DNA of 64,000 nucleotides from Pararhizobium sp. (lineage in GTDB: Bacteria > Pseudomonadota > Alphaproteobacteria > Rhizobiales > Rhizobiaceae): assembly GCA_030655075.1 (NCBI GenBank), contig JAURWE010000142.1, positions 1 through 64,000 on the forward strand, given 5' to 3'. This document shows, in pieces, positions 1 to 8,491 of this stretch (the first letter of the stretch is position 1; the number at the start of each line of letters is the position of its first letter). Both the position numbers and the translations under genes were made by a program. The notes below the pieces were generated by a model. The model searched no databases. It worked only from the letters and a program-made list of their open reading frames with translations, and was not told the origin of the DNA.

Positions 1-339
1 CTTGCCGGTCGAAACATTGCAGAAGGCGCAGGCCCGCGTACAGATTTCGCCCATGATCATGAAGGTGGCGTGTTTCTTGTCCCAGCACTCGCCGATGTTC
101 GGGCAGCCGGCCTCCTCGCAGACCGTGACGAGCTTGTGCTCTTTGACGATGGATTTGGTTTCGGCATAGCCCTTGGAATTCGGCGCCTTGACGCGGATCC
201 ACTCGGGCTTGCGCAGCATCTCGGTGTCCGGCCGGTTGGCCTTTTCCGGATGGCGCACGCGCTGTGTCTCGGCAGACCTGGCTGCATCCGCAAGCTTTGG
301 CGTGTCGCTCAGTCTGGTTCTGTCGAGAATGGTAACCAT
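1..339 (-). CDS. lipA: lipoyl synthase LipA, N-terminal part (cut by window edge)
   Basis: Radical-SAM enzyme that inserts two sulfurs into protein-bound octanoyl chains to make lipoate, the cofactor of PdhC, PdhB and GcvH encoded in this window. Only the first 113 codons are present. Two iron-sulfur signatures are visible: C-x4-C-x5-C (CEEAGCPNIGEC, auxiliary cluster) and the radical-SAM C-x3-C-x2-C (CTRACAFC). Two in-frame ATGs lie at 342 and 339; the AGGAA upstream is spaced better for 339. It is the last gene of the pdh-lpd-lip gene order usual in Rhizobiaceae. Identification is secure; the rest of the protein lies before base 1. Confidence 0.95.
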   Translation of the reverse strand, partial: MVTILDRTRLSDTPKLADAARSAETQRVRHPEKANRPDTEMLRKPEWIRVKAPNSKGYAETKSIVKEHKLVTVCEEAGCPNIGECWDKKHATFMIMGEICTRACAFCNVSTGK

Positions 340-458
340 CATCGTTCCTGTCGGGGCAACCGCATGAGATGCGGGCTTTGTTCCTATATAGACGGCCGGA
401 CAGGAAAAGTCAGGCCGCCCCTTGCAAGGCGGCCTGCGAAAATGCGCATGGCTCAGAA

Positions 459-502
459 GCAATTCCAGCAAAAGTGTAAAGCGGTTTTGCGTACGGAATT
501 GC
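459..502. repeat. intergenic palindromic repeat
   Basis: Nested inverted repeat between lipA and the small membrane gene: outer arms GCAATTCC (459-466) and GGAATTGC (495-502), inner arms GCAAAA and TTTTGC. It resembles dispersed palindromes common between genes of Rhizobium and Agrobacterium. It could fold in RNA and mark the end of the upstream transcript. The family assignment is from memory. Nothing else is seen in the 340-519 gap. Confidence 0.5.
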
Positions 503-519
503 GTAAAAATGAAAAGCGT

Positions 520-774
520 TTAGCGCCGGACGGCGCGCCCGATGACGATCAGCAGGCAGGCGCCGACGAAGCCGACGATCAGATAGATCAGCAGGCCCGT
601 TCCGGTGTAGATGCCCAGCACGCTCAGGAGGAAATTCAGCGCGGCGGCGCCGATGATCCCCAGAATGATGTTCATGAACAGACCCATATTGCTGTTCATA
701 AAACGCTCCGCCAGCCAGCCGGCAAGGCCGCCCACGATGATCGCGCCGAGAAATCCCACGCCGTTCAGGTCCAT
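520..774 (-). CDS. GlsB/YeaQ/YmgE-family small membrane protein
   Basis: An 84-residue, strongly hydrophobic protein of the transglycosylase-associated (YeaQ/YmgE, GlsB) family, usually linked to envelope or general stress; the biochemical role is unknown. Three membrane segments are visible, rich in Gly and Ala (GAIIVGGLAGWLAE, a MNIILGIIGAAALNF segment, and a C-terminal GLLIYLIVGFVGA segment), ending in a basic tail. The frame is open further upstream, but the ATG at 774 follows GGAGAG at good spacing and gives the usual family length. It stands alone between lpdA and lipA. Confidence 0.85.
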   Translation of the reverse strand: MDLNGVGFLGAIIVGGLAGWLAERFMNSNMGLFMNIILGIIGAAALNFLLSVLGIYTGTGLLIYLIVGFVGACLLIVIGRAVRR

Positions 775-849
775 ATTGCTCTCCAGAGATTGTGAATGAA
801 GTCGCATCACAAACGCCTGCAGGCAAGAAAGGTTCCATCGGTTCGCTCA

Positions 850-2295
850 TCAGGCGTTCAAAGCCCGTCCATAGGCATCGAGCACGCTTTCCTTCAGCGT
901 TTCCGAAATGGTCGGATGCGGGAAGATCGTGTGCATCAGCTCTTCTTCTGTCGTCTCGAGGTTCATCGCCACGACGAAGCCCTGAATGAGCTCGGTCACT
1001 TCAGCCCCAACCAGATGCGCGCCCAAGAGTTCGCCGGTCTTCTTGTCGAAGATCGTCTTGACCATGCCCTGGTCTTCGCCGAGCGCGATCGCCTTGCCAT
1101 TGGCCACGAACGGGAAGCGGCCGACACGGATGTCGCGGCCTTCCGCCTTGGCCTTGGCTTCGGTGAGGCCGACCGAGGCGACCTGCGGGTTGCAATAGGT
1201 GCAGCCAGGGATTTTTGCCTTGTCCATCGGGTGCACATTCGGCAGGCCAGCGATCTTCTCGATGCAGATGACCGCTTCGTGCTCGGCCTTGTGCGCCAGC
1301 ATCGGCGGGCCGGCGACGTCGCCGATCGCATAGATGCCCGGCACGTTGGTCTTGCCGTAGCCGTCGATGACGAGGCAGCCGCGATCGGTCTTGATGCCGA
1401 GCGTTTCCAGACCGAGGTTCTCGATATTGCCCTGGACGCCGACGGCCGAAATCATCCGGTCGGCGGTGATCTTCTCGACCGAGCCGTCCTTCTTTTCCAC
1501 ATGCGCGGTGATCGAATTGGCACCCTTCTCGACCTTCGCCACCTTGGCGTCGAGCAGGATCTTCATGCCCTGCTTGTCGAACTGCTTCTTGGCGAAGGCG
1601 GAAATTTCCGCGTCTTCGACCGGCATGACCTGGCTCATGACTTCCACCACGGTCACATCGACCCCCATGGTGCGGTAGAACGAGGCGAACTCGATGCCGA
1701 TGGCGCCGGAGCCCATGACCAGCAGCGATTTCGGCATTTCTTCCGGCTTCATCGCCTCGAAATAGGTCCAGATCAGCTTGCCATCCGGCTCGATGCCCGG
1801 CAGCGCGCGCGGGCGGGCGCCGGTGGCGATGATGATGTGTTTGGCCGTGTAGGTGCCCTCGCCCTTGGTATTTTTCGGCTGCGGCGCCTGCGGCTGGACG
1901 ATGGCTTTCGTGGTCTTGCCAACGGCGATCTCGCCGGGCTTGGTCAGCTTCGCCTCGCCCCAGATGATGTCGACCTTGTTTTTCTTCATCAGGAAGCCGA
2001 CGCCGCCGTTCATGCGTTCGGCAATGCCGCGCGACCGGGCGACGATGGCTTTCAGGTCCGGCGTGATCTTGCCTTCGAGCGTCAGGCCATAGTTCTTGGC
2101 GTGTTCGGCCAAATGCAGGACTTCGGCCGAGCGCAGCAGCGCCTTGGTCGGGATGCAGCCCCAGTTGGAGCAGATGCCGGCCAGGTGCTCGCGCTCGACG
2201 ATGGCCGTCTTCAGGCCCAGCTGTGCAGCGCGGATGGCCGCGATATAACCGCCGGGACCCGAACCGATAACGATGACGTCGTAATTCTCAGCCAT
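850..2295 (-). CDS. lpdA: dihydrolipoyl dehydrogenase (E3)
   Basis: FAD enzyme that reoxidises dihydrolipoamide with NAD+, the E3 component of the pyruvate dehydrogenase complex. 481 residues. Visible: N-terminal FAD-binding GSGPGG, redox-active disulfide C-S-N-W-G-C followed by IPTK, NAD-binding GSGAIG near residue 190, and the C-terminal His-Glu pair in FPHPTISE. An Ala/Pro/Gln/Lys insert near residue 135 (PQAPQPKNTKGEG) is longer than in E. coli Lpd. It lies downstream of pdhA-pdhB-pdhC but is separated from them by three unrelated small genes. The position favours the PDH-dedicated E3. Confidence 0.96.
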   Translation of the reverse strand: MAENYDVIVIGSGPGGYIAAIRAAQLGLKTAIVEREHLAGICSNWGCIPTKALLRSAEVLHLAEHAKNYGLTLEGKITPDLKAIVARSRGIAERMNGGVGFLMKKNKVDIIWGEAKLTKPGEIAVGKTTKAIVQPQAPQPKNTKGEGTYTAKHIIIATGARPRALPGIEPDGKLIWTYFEAMKPEEMPKSLLVMGSGAIGIEFASFYRTMGVDVTVVEVMSQVMPVEDAEISAFAKKQFDKQGMKILLDAKVAKVEKGANSITAHVEKKDGSVEKITADRMISAVGVQGNIENLGLETLGIKTDRGCLVIDGYGKTNVPGIYAIGDVAGPPMLAHKAEHEAVICIEKIAGLPNVHPMDKAKIPGCTYCNPQVASVGLTEAKAKAEGRDIRVGRFPFVANGKAIALGEDQGMVKTIFDKKTGELLGAHLVGAEVTELIQGFVVAMNLETTEEELMHTIFPHPTISETLKESVLDAYGRALNA

Positions 2296-2313
2296 TTGTT
2301 TCCTGCCTCGTTC

Positions 2314-2895
2314 TCAAGACATGGTCCGGGCAAGCAACACCCAGTCATGCCTTTTGCTATCCTCAAAGAGCGGTACGGCTGGCAGCCGCGCCATCTCGAA
2401 AAATCCAGTGCCGGCGTAGAGTGCCAGCGCCCTGTCATTGTGGCTCTCGGTAATCAGGCTGATCTGCCCGCCCGAAGCCTTTTCAATTTCACCGTCGAGC
2501 AGCCTGCCCCCGATGCCCTTGCCGCGATGGTGCCGGTAGACACCAAGGCTGTCGATGAACCGGCTGCCGATCACGCGGCACTGCAGCTCGAGCAGCGGTG
2601 CCAGTGCCGGATGCTGCGCCTCGTGGGTCCGCAGCGTCTCGTCGAGGTCGTATCCGATCGAAACACCTGCCACGTCCCCGTTCCATTCCGCCACCGTAGC
2701 ATGCCGCCAGCCGCCCGCCTCGTCGTCCTCCATCATCGCCTTGCGGCCCCATTCGAGCGCCGTATCACACTGCCCGTGCATCACCGCACCGTACCAGAGC
2801 CAGGTGGCAAAACCGCGCGACGCCAGATCGACCAGCACCGCCAGTTCCGCTGCATCACGCCGTTCCGCCGGCCGCAGTGCCAGCCCCGCCGTCAT
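2314..2895 (-). CDS. GNAT-family N-acetyltransferase
   Basis: A 193-residue GNAT acetyltransferase that should transfer an acetyl group from acetyl-CoA to an unknown amine. The acetyl-CoA pyrophosphate loop is visible as RGKGIGGRLL near residue 140, preceded by the strand GVYRHH and followed by a VARLPAVPLF-type C-terminal strand. The ATG at 2895 shares bases with the stop of the upstream hydrolase (TGATG), so the two are translationally coupled. It lies between pdhC and lpdA without an evident link to pyruvate metabolism. Confidence 0.85.
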   Translation of the reverse strand: MTAGLALRPAERRDAAELAVLVDLASRGFATWLWYGAVMHGQCDTALEWGRKAMMEDDEAGGWRHATVAEWNGDVAGVSIGYDLDETLRTHEAQHPALAPLLELQCRVIGSRFIDSLGVYRHHRGKGIGGRLLDGEIEKASGGQISLITESHNDRALALYAGTGFFEMARLPAVPLFEDSKRHDWVLLARTMS

Positions 2896-3536
2896 CAAAG
2901 CCCGAGCATCATCCGGACCATCGGCTCAAGGCCGCGTCCGATGGCACGGGTGTTGTCCGCGTCGAGATGCACGCCGTCGAGCGGCGTCGTTTTGGCCACC
3001 GATGCGGCGTCGAAGAAACCGCAGCCTTTCTCGTCGGCAAGATCGGCATAGAGCGATCCCAGCATCGCCGACTGTTCGACCCCTCCGGCAAACATCGCTG
3101 CAAAGGCCGCATCGGCGGTTTCGCTCAACACAGGCGGCGCGACGATCAGGATTTCCGGCGTCTCGCCAGTGTCGAACGACCAGGCATGGTGGCGCACCAG
3201 TTCGATCAGCCGCTCGACGCCGCTGGCCGCCCCGAAGGCCGTGCCGCAAAGCACAGGCTTCATATCATTGGCGCCGAGCATGATGATGACGAGATCGATC
3301 GGGTCGTGGCTGTGAAGAATGGTCGGCAGGATGCGCGCCCCGTTGCGGTCGCAATCGGCCGTGTGGTCGTCATAGACAGTCGTGCGGCCGTTCAGCCCCT
3401 CGGCGATCACCTGCACGCCCTCGCCCAGGGCTGCCTGCAGCACGCTCGGCCAGCGGCTCTCCAGCGCGTGACGCCCGAGCGTCTCGGCATCGTACCCCCA
3501 GGTCAGCGAATCGCCGTAGCAGAGGACTGTTTTCAT
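2895..3536 (-). CDS. SGNH/GDSL-family hydrolase (arylesterase-like)
   Basis: A 213-residue SGNH esterase/lipase. Block I GDSLTWG contains the nucleophile Ser (about residue 10), block III is GAND (about 91-94), and block V DGVHLD holds the catalytic Asp-His near residue 190. There is no signal peptide, so it is probably cytoplasmic. It resembles rhizobial arylesterases acting on short acyl esters; the natural substrate is unknown. The ATG overlaps the stop of the preceding gene by four bases (ATGA), making a three-gene coupled cluster. Confidence 0.88.
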   Translation of the reverse strand: MKTVLCYGDSLTWGYDAETLGRHALESRWPSVLQAALGEGVQVIAEGLNGRTTVYDDHTADCDRNGARILPTILHSHDPIDLVIIMLGANDMKPVLCGTAFGAASGVERLIELVRHHAWSFDTGETPEILIVAPPVLSETADAAFAAMFAGGVEQSAMLGSLYADLADEKGCGFFDAASVAKTTPLDGVHLDADNTRAIGRGLEPMVRMMLGL

Positions 3537-4051
3537 GGCGTCGGCCCCAGCAGGCGATCGACCTCGGCAAGAGCGCCAAGATCCTGCGGCAGCGCCGCCT
3601 TCATGCGGACCGTTCCGGCAAGATTGTAAGGGTCGCCATCGCGCGCGTCGCGAATGCTCCCCTCGATGACCTCAAGACGGTCACACAGCCGCAGATCCTG
3701 CGCCGTGCCGATATCACCGCCCTTGAACAACAGACAAAATGCGCCTGTGCCGTCTTCACCGTTGCTCGCGGTCCAGGCCGCAGGAACCACCTTGTCGCCA
3801 AGCGCCGCCGACCAAACGACACCGGTGCCGTCGGGCCTTAGATATTCGAGCTGGGGAATGCGGTCGCTGTCGTTGCGAAACAGAAGCGTCTTGTCCAGCA
3901 GTTGCCCGACCCGCTCGGCAACCTGCGGGTTGAGTTCTTCCGCCTGCGCCGAGGCAGCAAGGAACAAAGACGAGACGGCAAAGACCGTTGCCGCCGCCAG
4001 GTGCCGCAAGGTCATTGTGCTGTTGGTCTCATGTGCCGGCTTTGAAGACAT
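3533..4051 (-). CDS. hypothetical exported protein
   Basis: A protein of about 172 residues with a signal peptide: basic start (MTLRHL), hydrophobic core and an AQA-EE cleavage site. The mature part has two Cys (CLLF and LCDRL) that could form a disulfide, and no domain I recognise. ATG codons at 4051 and 4015 are both possible; 4051 is preceded by GAGAAAG, while 4015 starts exactly at the signal peptide. The open frame continues antisense-like into pdhC, but that part is not coding. It is coupled by ATGA overlap to the GDSL hydrolase and follows pdhC by 20 bases. Confidence 0.75.
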   Translation of the reverse strand: MSSKPAHETNSTMTLRHLAAATVFAVSSLFLAASAQAEELNPQVAERVGQLLDKTLLFRNDSDRIPQLEYLRPDGTGVVWSAALGDKVVPAAWTASNGEDGTGAFCLLFKGGDIGTAQDLRLCDRLEVIEGSIRDARDGDPYNLAGTVRMKAALPQDLGALAEVDRLLGPTP

Positions 4052-4071
4052 GTCGCGATGCTTTCTCGCTG

Positions 4072-5415
4072 TCAGACCAGCATGCCCATCGGGTTTTCGA
4101 TATAGCGCTTGAAGGCGCCGAGAAGTTCGGCCCCGAGCGCACCGTCGACGCAGCGATGGTCGGTCGACAGCGTCACGGTCATGACAGTGGCGATCGTCAG
4201 CTGCTTGTTCTTGACCACGGGCCGTTCCTCGCCGGCGCCCACGGCCAGAATGGTCGCGTGCGGCGGGTTGATCACGGCCGAGAAGCTCTTCACGCCCATC
4301 ATGCCCATGTTGGACACGGCCGTCGTGCCGCCCTGGTACTCTTCGGGCTTCAGCTTGCGGCTCTTGGCGCGGGCGCCGAGATCCTTCATCTCGTTGGAGA
4401 TCGCCGAGAGGCTCTTGGTTTCCGCACTGCGGATGATCGGCGTGATCAGGCCGCCCGGGATCGACACGGCAACACCGACATCCGAATGTTTGTGCTTGAC
4501 CATATTGCTGTCGGTCCAGGAAACGTTGGCATCCGGCACGTCGCGCAGGGCAAGCGCCAAAGCCTTGATCACCATGTCGTTGACCGAGAGCTTGTAGACG
4601 GGCTTGCCGTCCTTTTCCGGAGATGCGGTGTTGAGCTGGGCGCGAAGCGCCAGCAGTGCATCCAGCTCGCAATCGACCGACACGTAGAAATGCGGAATCG
4701 TCTGCTTGCTTTCCTGCAGGCGCTTGGCAATCGTCTTGCGCATGCCGTCATGCGGCACGAGCTCGTAGGAACCCGGCACAAAGTTCTTCAGGACAGCCTC
4801 TTCCGAAGCGCCCTTGGCGAGCGGTGCCGTAGCAGCCGGTGCCTGTGCAGAGACGCTGGCAGGGGTAGCAGCCTTGGCGCCACCACCGGCAACCGCCGTT
4901 TCCACGTCCTTCTTGATGACACGGCCATGCGGGCCGGAGCCGGAAACAGCCGAAATATCGATACCGGCGTCCTTGGCCAGACGGCGGGCGAGCGGCGATG
5001 CGAAGGTGCGCGTGCCTGACGAAGCCGAAGCAGCAGGCGCGGATGCTGCGGCAGCAACCGGGGCCGGGGCCGGTGCGGCGGCAGGCGCCGCATCAGCCTT
5101 CGGTGCCGGTGCAGCCTCGGCCTTGGCAGCCGGAGCGGCACCGCCGCCGGAAGCAGCGGCGGACACGTCCTCGCCTTCGGCCGCCAGAATGGCGATCACG
5201 GCATTGACCTTGACGCCTTCGGTGCCGGCCGCAACGACGAGCTTGGCAACGATGCCCTCATCGACGGACTCGACTTCCATCGTCGCCTTGTCGGTCTCGA
5301 TCTCGCACAGCACGTCGCCGGACGAAACCTTGTCGCCTTCCTTGACCAGCCACTTGGCGAGGTTGCCCTCCTCCATGGTCGGCGAAAGGGCTGGCATGGT
5401 GATGTTGATAGGCAT
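4072..5415 (-). CDS. pdhC: pyruvate dehydrogenase E2, dihydrolipoamide acetyltransferase
   Basis: Transfers the acetyl group from lipoamide to CoA and forms the core of the pyruvate dehydrogenase complex. 447 residues. Domains: one lipoyl domain (residues 1-76, lipoyl Lys in ETDKATMEVES), an Ala/Pro-rich flexible linker (about 85-135), the E1/E3-binding domain (about 138-175, from FASPLARRLAK to GRVIKKDVE), then the catalytic CAT domain with the active-site H-x3-DG near residue 420 (DHRCVDG). It lies 13 bases after pdhB in the same operon. Confidence 0.97.
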   Translation of the reverse strand: MPINITMPALSPTMEEGNLAKWLVKEGDKVSSGDVLCEIETDKATMEVESVDEGIVAKLVVAAGTEGVKVNAVIAILAAEGEDVSAAASGGGAAPAAKAEAAPAPKADAAPAAAPAPAPVAAAASAPAASASSGTRTFASPLARRLAKDAGIDISAVSGSGPHGRVIKKDVETAVAGGGAKAATPASVSAQAPAATAPLAKGASEEAVLKNFVPGSYELVPHDGMRKTIAKRLQESKQTIPHFYVSVDCELDALLALRAQLNTASPEKDGKPVYKLSVNDMVIKALALALRDVPDANVSWTDSNMVKHKHSDVGVAVSIPGGLITPIIRSAETKSLSAISNEMKDLGARAKSRKLKPEEYQGGTTAVSNMGMMGVKSFSAVINPPHATILAVGAGEERPVVKNKQLTIATVMTVTLSTDHRCVDGALGAELLGAFKRYIENPMGMLV

Positions 5416-5428
5416 CTTTCACCCTCCC

Positions 5429-6820
5429 TTATTTGTAGCAGACGGTTTTGACCGCCTGGACGACGTCGCCGACATTCGGAAGCGCCAGCTTTTCGAGGTT
5501 GGCGGCGTAAGGCATGGGCACGTCCTTGCCGGCGATCGTCAGGATCGGCGCATCGAGATAGTCGAAGGCCTGCTGCATGACGCGGGCGGCAATTTCGGTG
5601 CCGACGGAGGACTGCGGATAGCCTTCCTCGACGGTGACCAGACGGCCGGTCTTCTTGACCGATTCGATCACGGTCGGCAGGTCCATCGGACGGATGGTGC
5701 GCAGATCGATGATCTCGACGTCGATGCCGTCCTTCTCCAGTTCGGCCGCCGCCTTGACCGCATAGGTCATGCCGATGCCGAAGGAGACGATGGTCACGTC
5801 CTTGCCGGTCTTGTGAACGCGCGCCTTGCCGATCGGCAACACGAAATCATCGAGCTTCGGCACGTCGAAGGACTGGCCGTAGAGAATTTCGTTTTCGAGG
5901 AAGATCACCGGGTTCGGATCACGGATCGCTGCCTTCAAGAGGCCCTTGGCGTCGGCTGCCGTGTAGGGCATGACAACCTTGAGGCCCGGAATATGGCTGT
6001 ACCATGCGGCATAGCACTGAGAGTGCTGGGCACCAACACGCGCCGCTGCACCCGAAGGCCCGCGAAACACCATCGGCGCACCCATCTGGCCGCCGGACAT
6101 GTAGAGCGTCTTGGCGGCCGAGTTGATGATGTGGTCGATCGCCTGCATGGCGAAATTGAAGGTCATGAACTCGACGATCGGCCTGAGGCCCGTCATCGCA
6201 GCCCCGACGCCGACGCCGGCAAAGCCGTGTTCGGTGATCGGCGTGTCGACGACGCGGCGCGGGCCGAATTCCTGGAGAAGGCCCTGCGTGATCTTGTAGG
6301 CGCCCTGGTATTCGGCAACTTCCTCGCCCATGACGAAGACGTTTTCGTCGCGGCGCATTTCTTCGGCCATGGCGTCGCGAAGCGCTTCGCGCACGGTGGT
6401 CGAGACCATTTCGGTGCCGGCCGGAATGTCCGGATCGGCCTGGACTTCGGATTTCGGCGCAGCCGGAACCGGTGCGGCGGCAGAAGCCGTATCAACAGGC
6501 TTTTCAGCCGGAGCGTCCCCTGCCGGTTCTGCCTTCTTCTCGGCCGCCTTCGGCGCGCCGATGTCGCTGGCGCTCTCGCCGTCCTGCAACAGAACGGCAA
6601 TCGCCGTGTTGACCTTGACGCCTTCGGTACCGGCGGCGATCAGCAGCTTACCGATCACGCCCTCATCGACGGCTTCCACTTCCATGGTAGCCTTGTCGGT
6701 TTCGATCTCGGCGATCACGTCGCCGGAGGTGACCTTGTCACCTTCGTTTTTCAGCCACTTGCTGAGTGTGCCTTCTTCCATCGTCGGCGACAGAGCGGGC
6801 ATCAGAATTTCGATAGGCAT
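5429..6820 (-). CDS. pdhB: pyruvate dehydrogenase E1 beta subunit with N-terminal lipoyl domain
   Basis: Beta subunit of the thiamine-diphosphate-dependent E1 heterotetramer. 463 residues, about 130 longer than a plain E1 beta because residues 1-78 form a complete lipoyl domain (Lys in ETDKATMEVEA) joined by a Glu/Lys/Ala/Pro linker. The transketolase-like part starts near residue 140 (VREALRDAMAEE), followed by MGEEVAEYQGAYK. Rhizobial and Zymomonas E1 beta subunits share this fusion. Between pdhA and pdhC in one operon. Confidence 0.96.
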   Translation of the reverse strand: MPIEILMPALSPTMEEGTLSKWLKNEGDKVTSGDVIAEIETDKATMEVEAVDEGVIGKLLIAAGTEGVKVNTAIAVLLQDGESASDIGAPKAAEKKAEPAGDAPAEKPVDTASAAAPVPAAPKSEVQADPDIPAGTEMVSTTVREALRDAMAEEMRRDENVFVMGEEVAEYQGAYKITQGLLQEFGPRRVVDTPITEHGFAGVGVGAAMTGLRPIVEFMTFNFAMQAIDHIINSAAKTLYMSGGQMGAPMVFRGPSGAAARVGAQHSQCYAAWYSHIPGLKVVMPYTAADAKGLLKAAIRDPNPVIFLENEILYGQSFDVPKLDDFVLPIGKARVHKTGKDVTIVSFGIGMTYAVKAAAELEKDGIDVEIIDLRTIRPMDLPTVIESVKKTGRLVTVEEGYPQSSVGTEIAARVMQQAFDYLDAPILTIAGKDVPMPYAANLEKLALPNVGDVVQAVKTVCYK

Positions 6821-6841
6821 GATGTTTTCCTCGTCCCGGTC

Positions 6842-7888
6842 TTAAAGCAGAATGTCGGTGTAGAGCTCGGATACATCCGGCTCCGGATCGGCCTGGGCGA
6901 AATCGGCGCTGTCGGCGACGATATCGCGGACGTCCTTGTCGATCGCCTTCAGGTCGTCCTCGCTCGCCCATCCGTTTTCAAGGATGCGCGCCTTCACCTG
7001 CTCGATCGGGTCGTGCTCCGAGCGCATCTTCTGCACTTCGTCCTTGGAGCGGTATTTTGCCGGGTCGGACATGGAGTGGCCGCGATAGCGGTAGGTCTGC
7101 ATTTCAAGGATCATCGGACCCTTGCCGGCGCGGCAATGCTCGACTGCCTCGTCGCCGGCCGCCTTGACGGCGCGAACATCCATGCCGTCGACCTGGAAAC
7201 CGGGAATGCCGAGTGCGACGCCGCGCTGCGAGAAATCATGACCGGCAGAAGCGCGCGACACCGAAGTGCCCATGGCGTAGCGGTTGTTCTCGACAATGTA
7301 GATTACCGGCAGTTTCCACAGCGCTGCCATGTTGAAGCTCTCGTAGACCTGGCCCTGGTTGGCAGCGCCATCGCCGAAATAGGCGAGCGAAACATTGTCA
7401 TTGCCGCGATAACGGTTGGCAAAAGCGAGGCCCGTACCGAGCGACACCTGCGCGCCGACGATGCCGTGGCCGCCGTAAAAGTTCTTTTCCTTGGAGAACA
7501 TGTGCATCGAGCCGCCCTTGCCGCGCGACAGACCCGAGCGGCGGCCGGTGAGCTCGGCCATGACGCCGCGTGCACTCATGCCGCAGGCGAGCATATGGCC
7601 GTGGTCACGATAAGCGGTGATGACCTGGTCGCCGTCCTTCAGCGCCATCTGCATGCCGACGACAACAGCTTCCTGGCCGATGTAGAGGTGACAGAAGCCG
7701 CCGATGAAGCCCATGCCGTAAAGCTGGCCGGCCTTTTCCTCGAAACGCCGGATGAGCAGCATCTCGCGATAGGCCTTCAGATCCTCGTCTTTGCTGAAGT
7801 CTGCAAAGGTGCCGCCGGTATAATCTTTTTTCGCCGGCTTTGCAGATGTCTTGCGGCTGGAGACGGTCGCGGTCTTTCGCGGTGCCAT
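6842..7888 (-). CDS. pdhA: pyruvate dehydrogenase E1 alpha subunit
   Basis: Alpha subunit of E1, which decarboxylates pyruvate with thiamine diphosphate. 348 residues. The ThDP/Mg motif GDGAANQG-x-YESFN-x-ALWKLPVIYIVENN is visible near residues 170-200, and the mobile loop YRYRGHSMSDP near 265-275. The N-terminal 25 residues are basic and disordered-looking. A strong GGGAGG lies before the ATG. First gene of pdhA-pdhB-pdhC. Confidence 0.97.
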   Translation of the reverse strand: MAPRKTATVSSRKTSAKPAKKDYTGGTFADFSKDEDLKAYREMLLIRRFEEKAGQLYGMGFIGGFCHLYIGQEAVVVGMQMALKDGDQVITAYRDHGHMLACGMSARGVMAELTGRRSGLSRGKGGSMHMFSKEKNFYGGHGIVGAQVSLGTGLAFANRYRGNDNVSLAYFGDGAANQGQVYESFNMAALWKLPVIYIVENNRYAMGTSVSRASAGHDFSQRGVALGIPGFQVDGMDVRAVKAAGDEAVEHCRAGKGPMILEMQTYRYRGHSMSDPAKYRSKDEVQKMRSEHDPIEQVKARILENGWASEDDLKAIDKDVRDIVADSADFAQADPEPDVSELYTDILL

Positions 7889-8041
7889 TCAATACCTCCC
7901 AGTGGTTTGACTTGTTTTGCCGTTACCATAGGGAAAGAAAGGCTCTACAGCAATGCCATAAATGCATAGCTTGTGTGCAAGACAACTATATGAAACTATT
8001 GTGAAATTTACAATTAACTCGTATTCGGTTAATATCAAAAA
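7889..8041. other. AT-rich intergenic region upstream of pdhA
   Basis: A markedly AT-rich 150-base gap between the ftsB-like gene and pdhA, which read the same way. It must hold the pdh promoter. A small palindrome ATTGT-N7-ACAAT lies near 8002-8018 and could be an operator. I could not assign -35/-10 elements with confidence. Confidence 0.4.
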
Positions 8042-8350
8042 TCAATGGAAAATGACAATCTCGTCGGCACGCGACATGTTCAGCGCGAAGCGGGCTTTTT
8101 CGTCCAGCATATCGCGTTCGAGCGAACCGTCGCTCATCAGCGTCACTTCCCGCTCCAGCGTCTCGCGCTGTGTGGTCAGCTCGGCCAGCCGCTTCTCGCG
8201 CTCGACGCGCTGAAGATCGAACTGCTCGGTTGCCCGCAGCCCGTAACCGCCATGAATGGAATGGTAACCGAAGTAAGTCAGGAAAGCGATGGTGATGATC
8301 GGAAGGACGAAACGCCCGAGTTTCCGTTTCTTATGATGCTTGGTCCACAT
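8042..8350 (-). CDS. ftsB: FtsB/DivIC-type septum formation initiator protein
   Basis: A small bitopic divisome protein. From the ATG at 8350 it has 102 residues: a very basic cytoplasmic start (WTKHHKKRK), one membrane segment (about 12-31), then a coiled coil rich in Glu/Arg/Leu (from RVEREKRLAEL) and a short C-terminal domain. An AGGA seven bases upstream supports 8350; ATG 8356 is too close to it and a much longer open frame upstream is unlikely. Lying between eno and pdhA is its normal place in alphaproteobacteria. Specific equivalence to FtsB is by family and context. Confidence 0.85.
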   Translation of the reverse strand: MWTKHHKKRKLGRFVLPIITIAFLTYFGYHSIHGGYGLRATEQFDLQRVEREKRLAELTTQRETLEREVTLMSDGSLERDMLDEKARFALNMSRADEIVIFH

Positions 8351-8491
8351 ACGCATGTCCTGTAACGCACTACTCAAAAACAAAGGTAACGCGGATTGAT
8401 TAACCGATGGTTGACCATACGCAAAAACCCGCCTCCAGCGCTGGAAACGGGTTTGAAACCACGGGGACAAACCCCGAAGATTTAAGGCTTA

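Noticed and set aside
796..3051. 751-codon open frame on the plus strand opposite lpdA and its neighbours
   Set aside because: Antisense to well-identified genes; His/Arg/Asp-rich composition typical of shadow frames in high-GC DNA, with no domain.
4814..7969. 1051-codon open frame on the plus strand opposite the pdh operon
   Set aside because: Runs antisense across three certain genes and their spacers; no ribosome site or recognisable protein.
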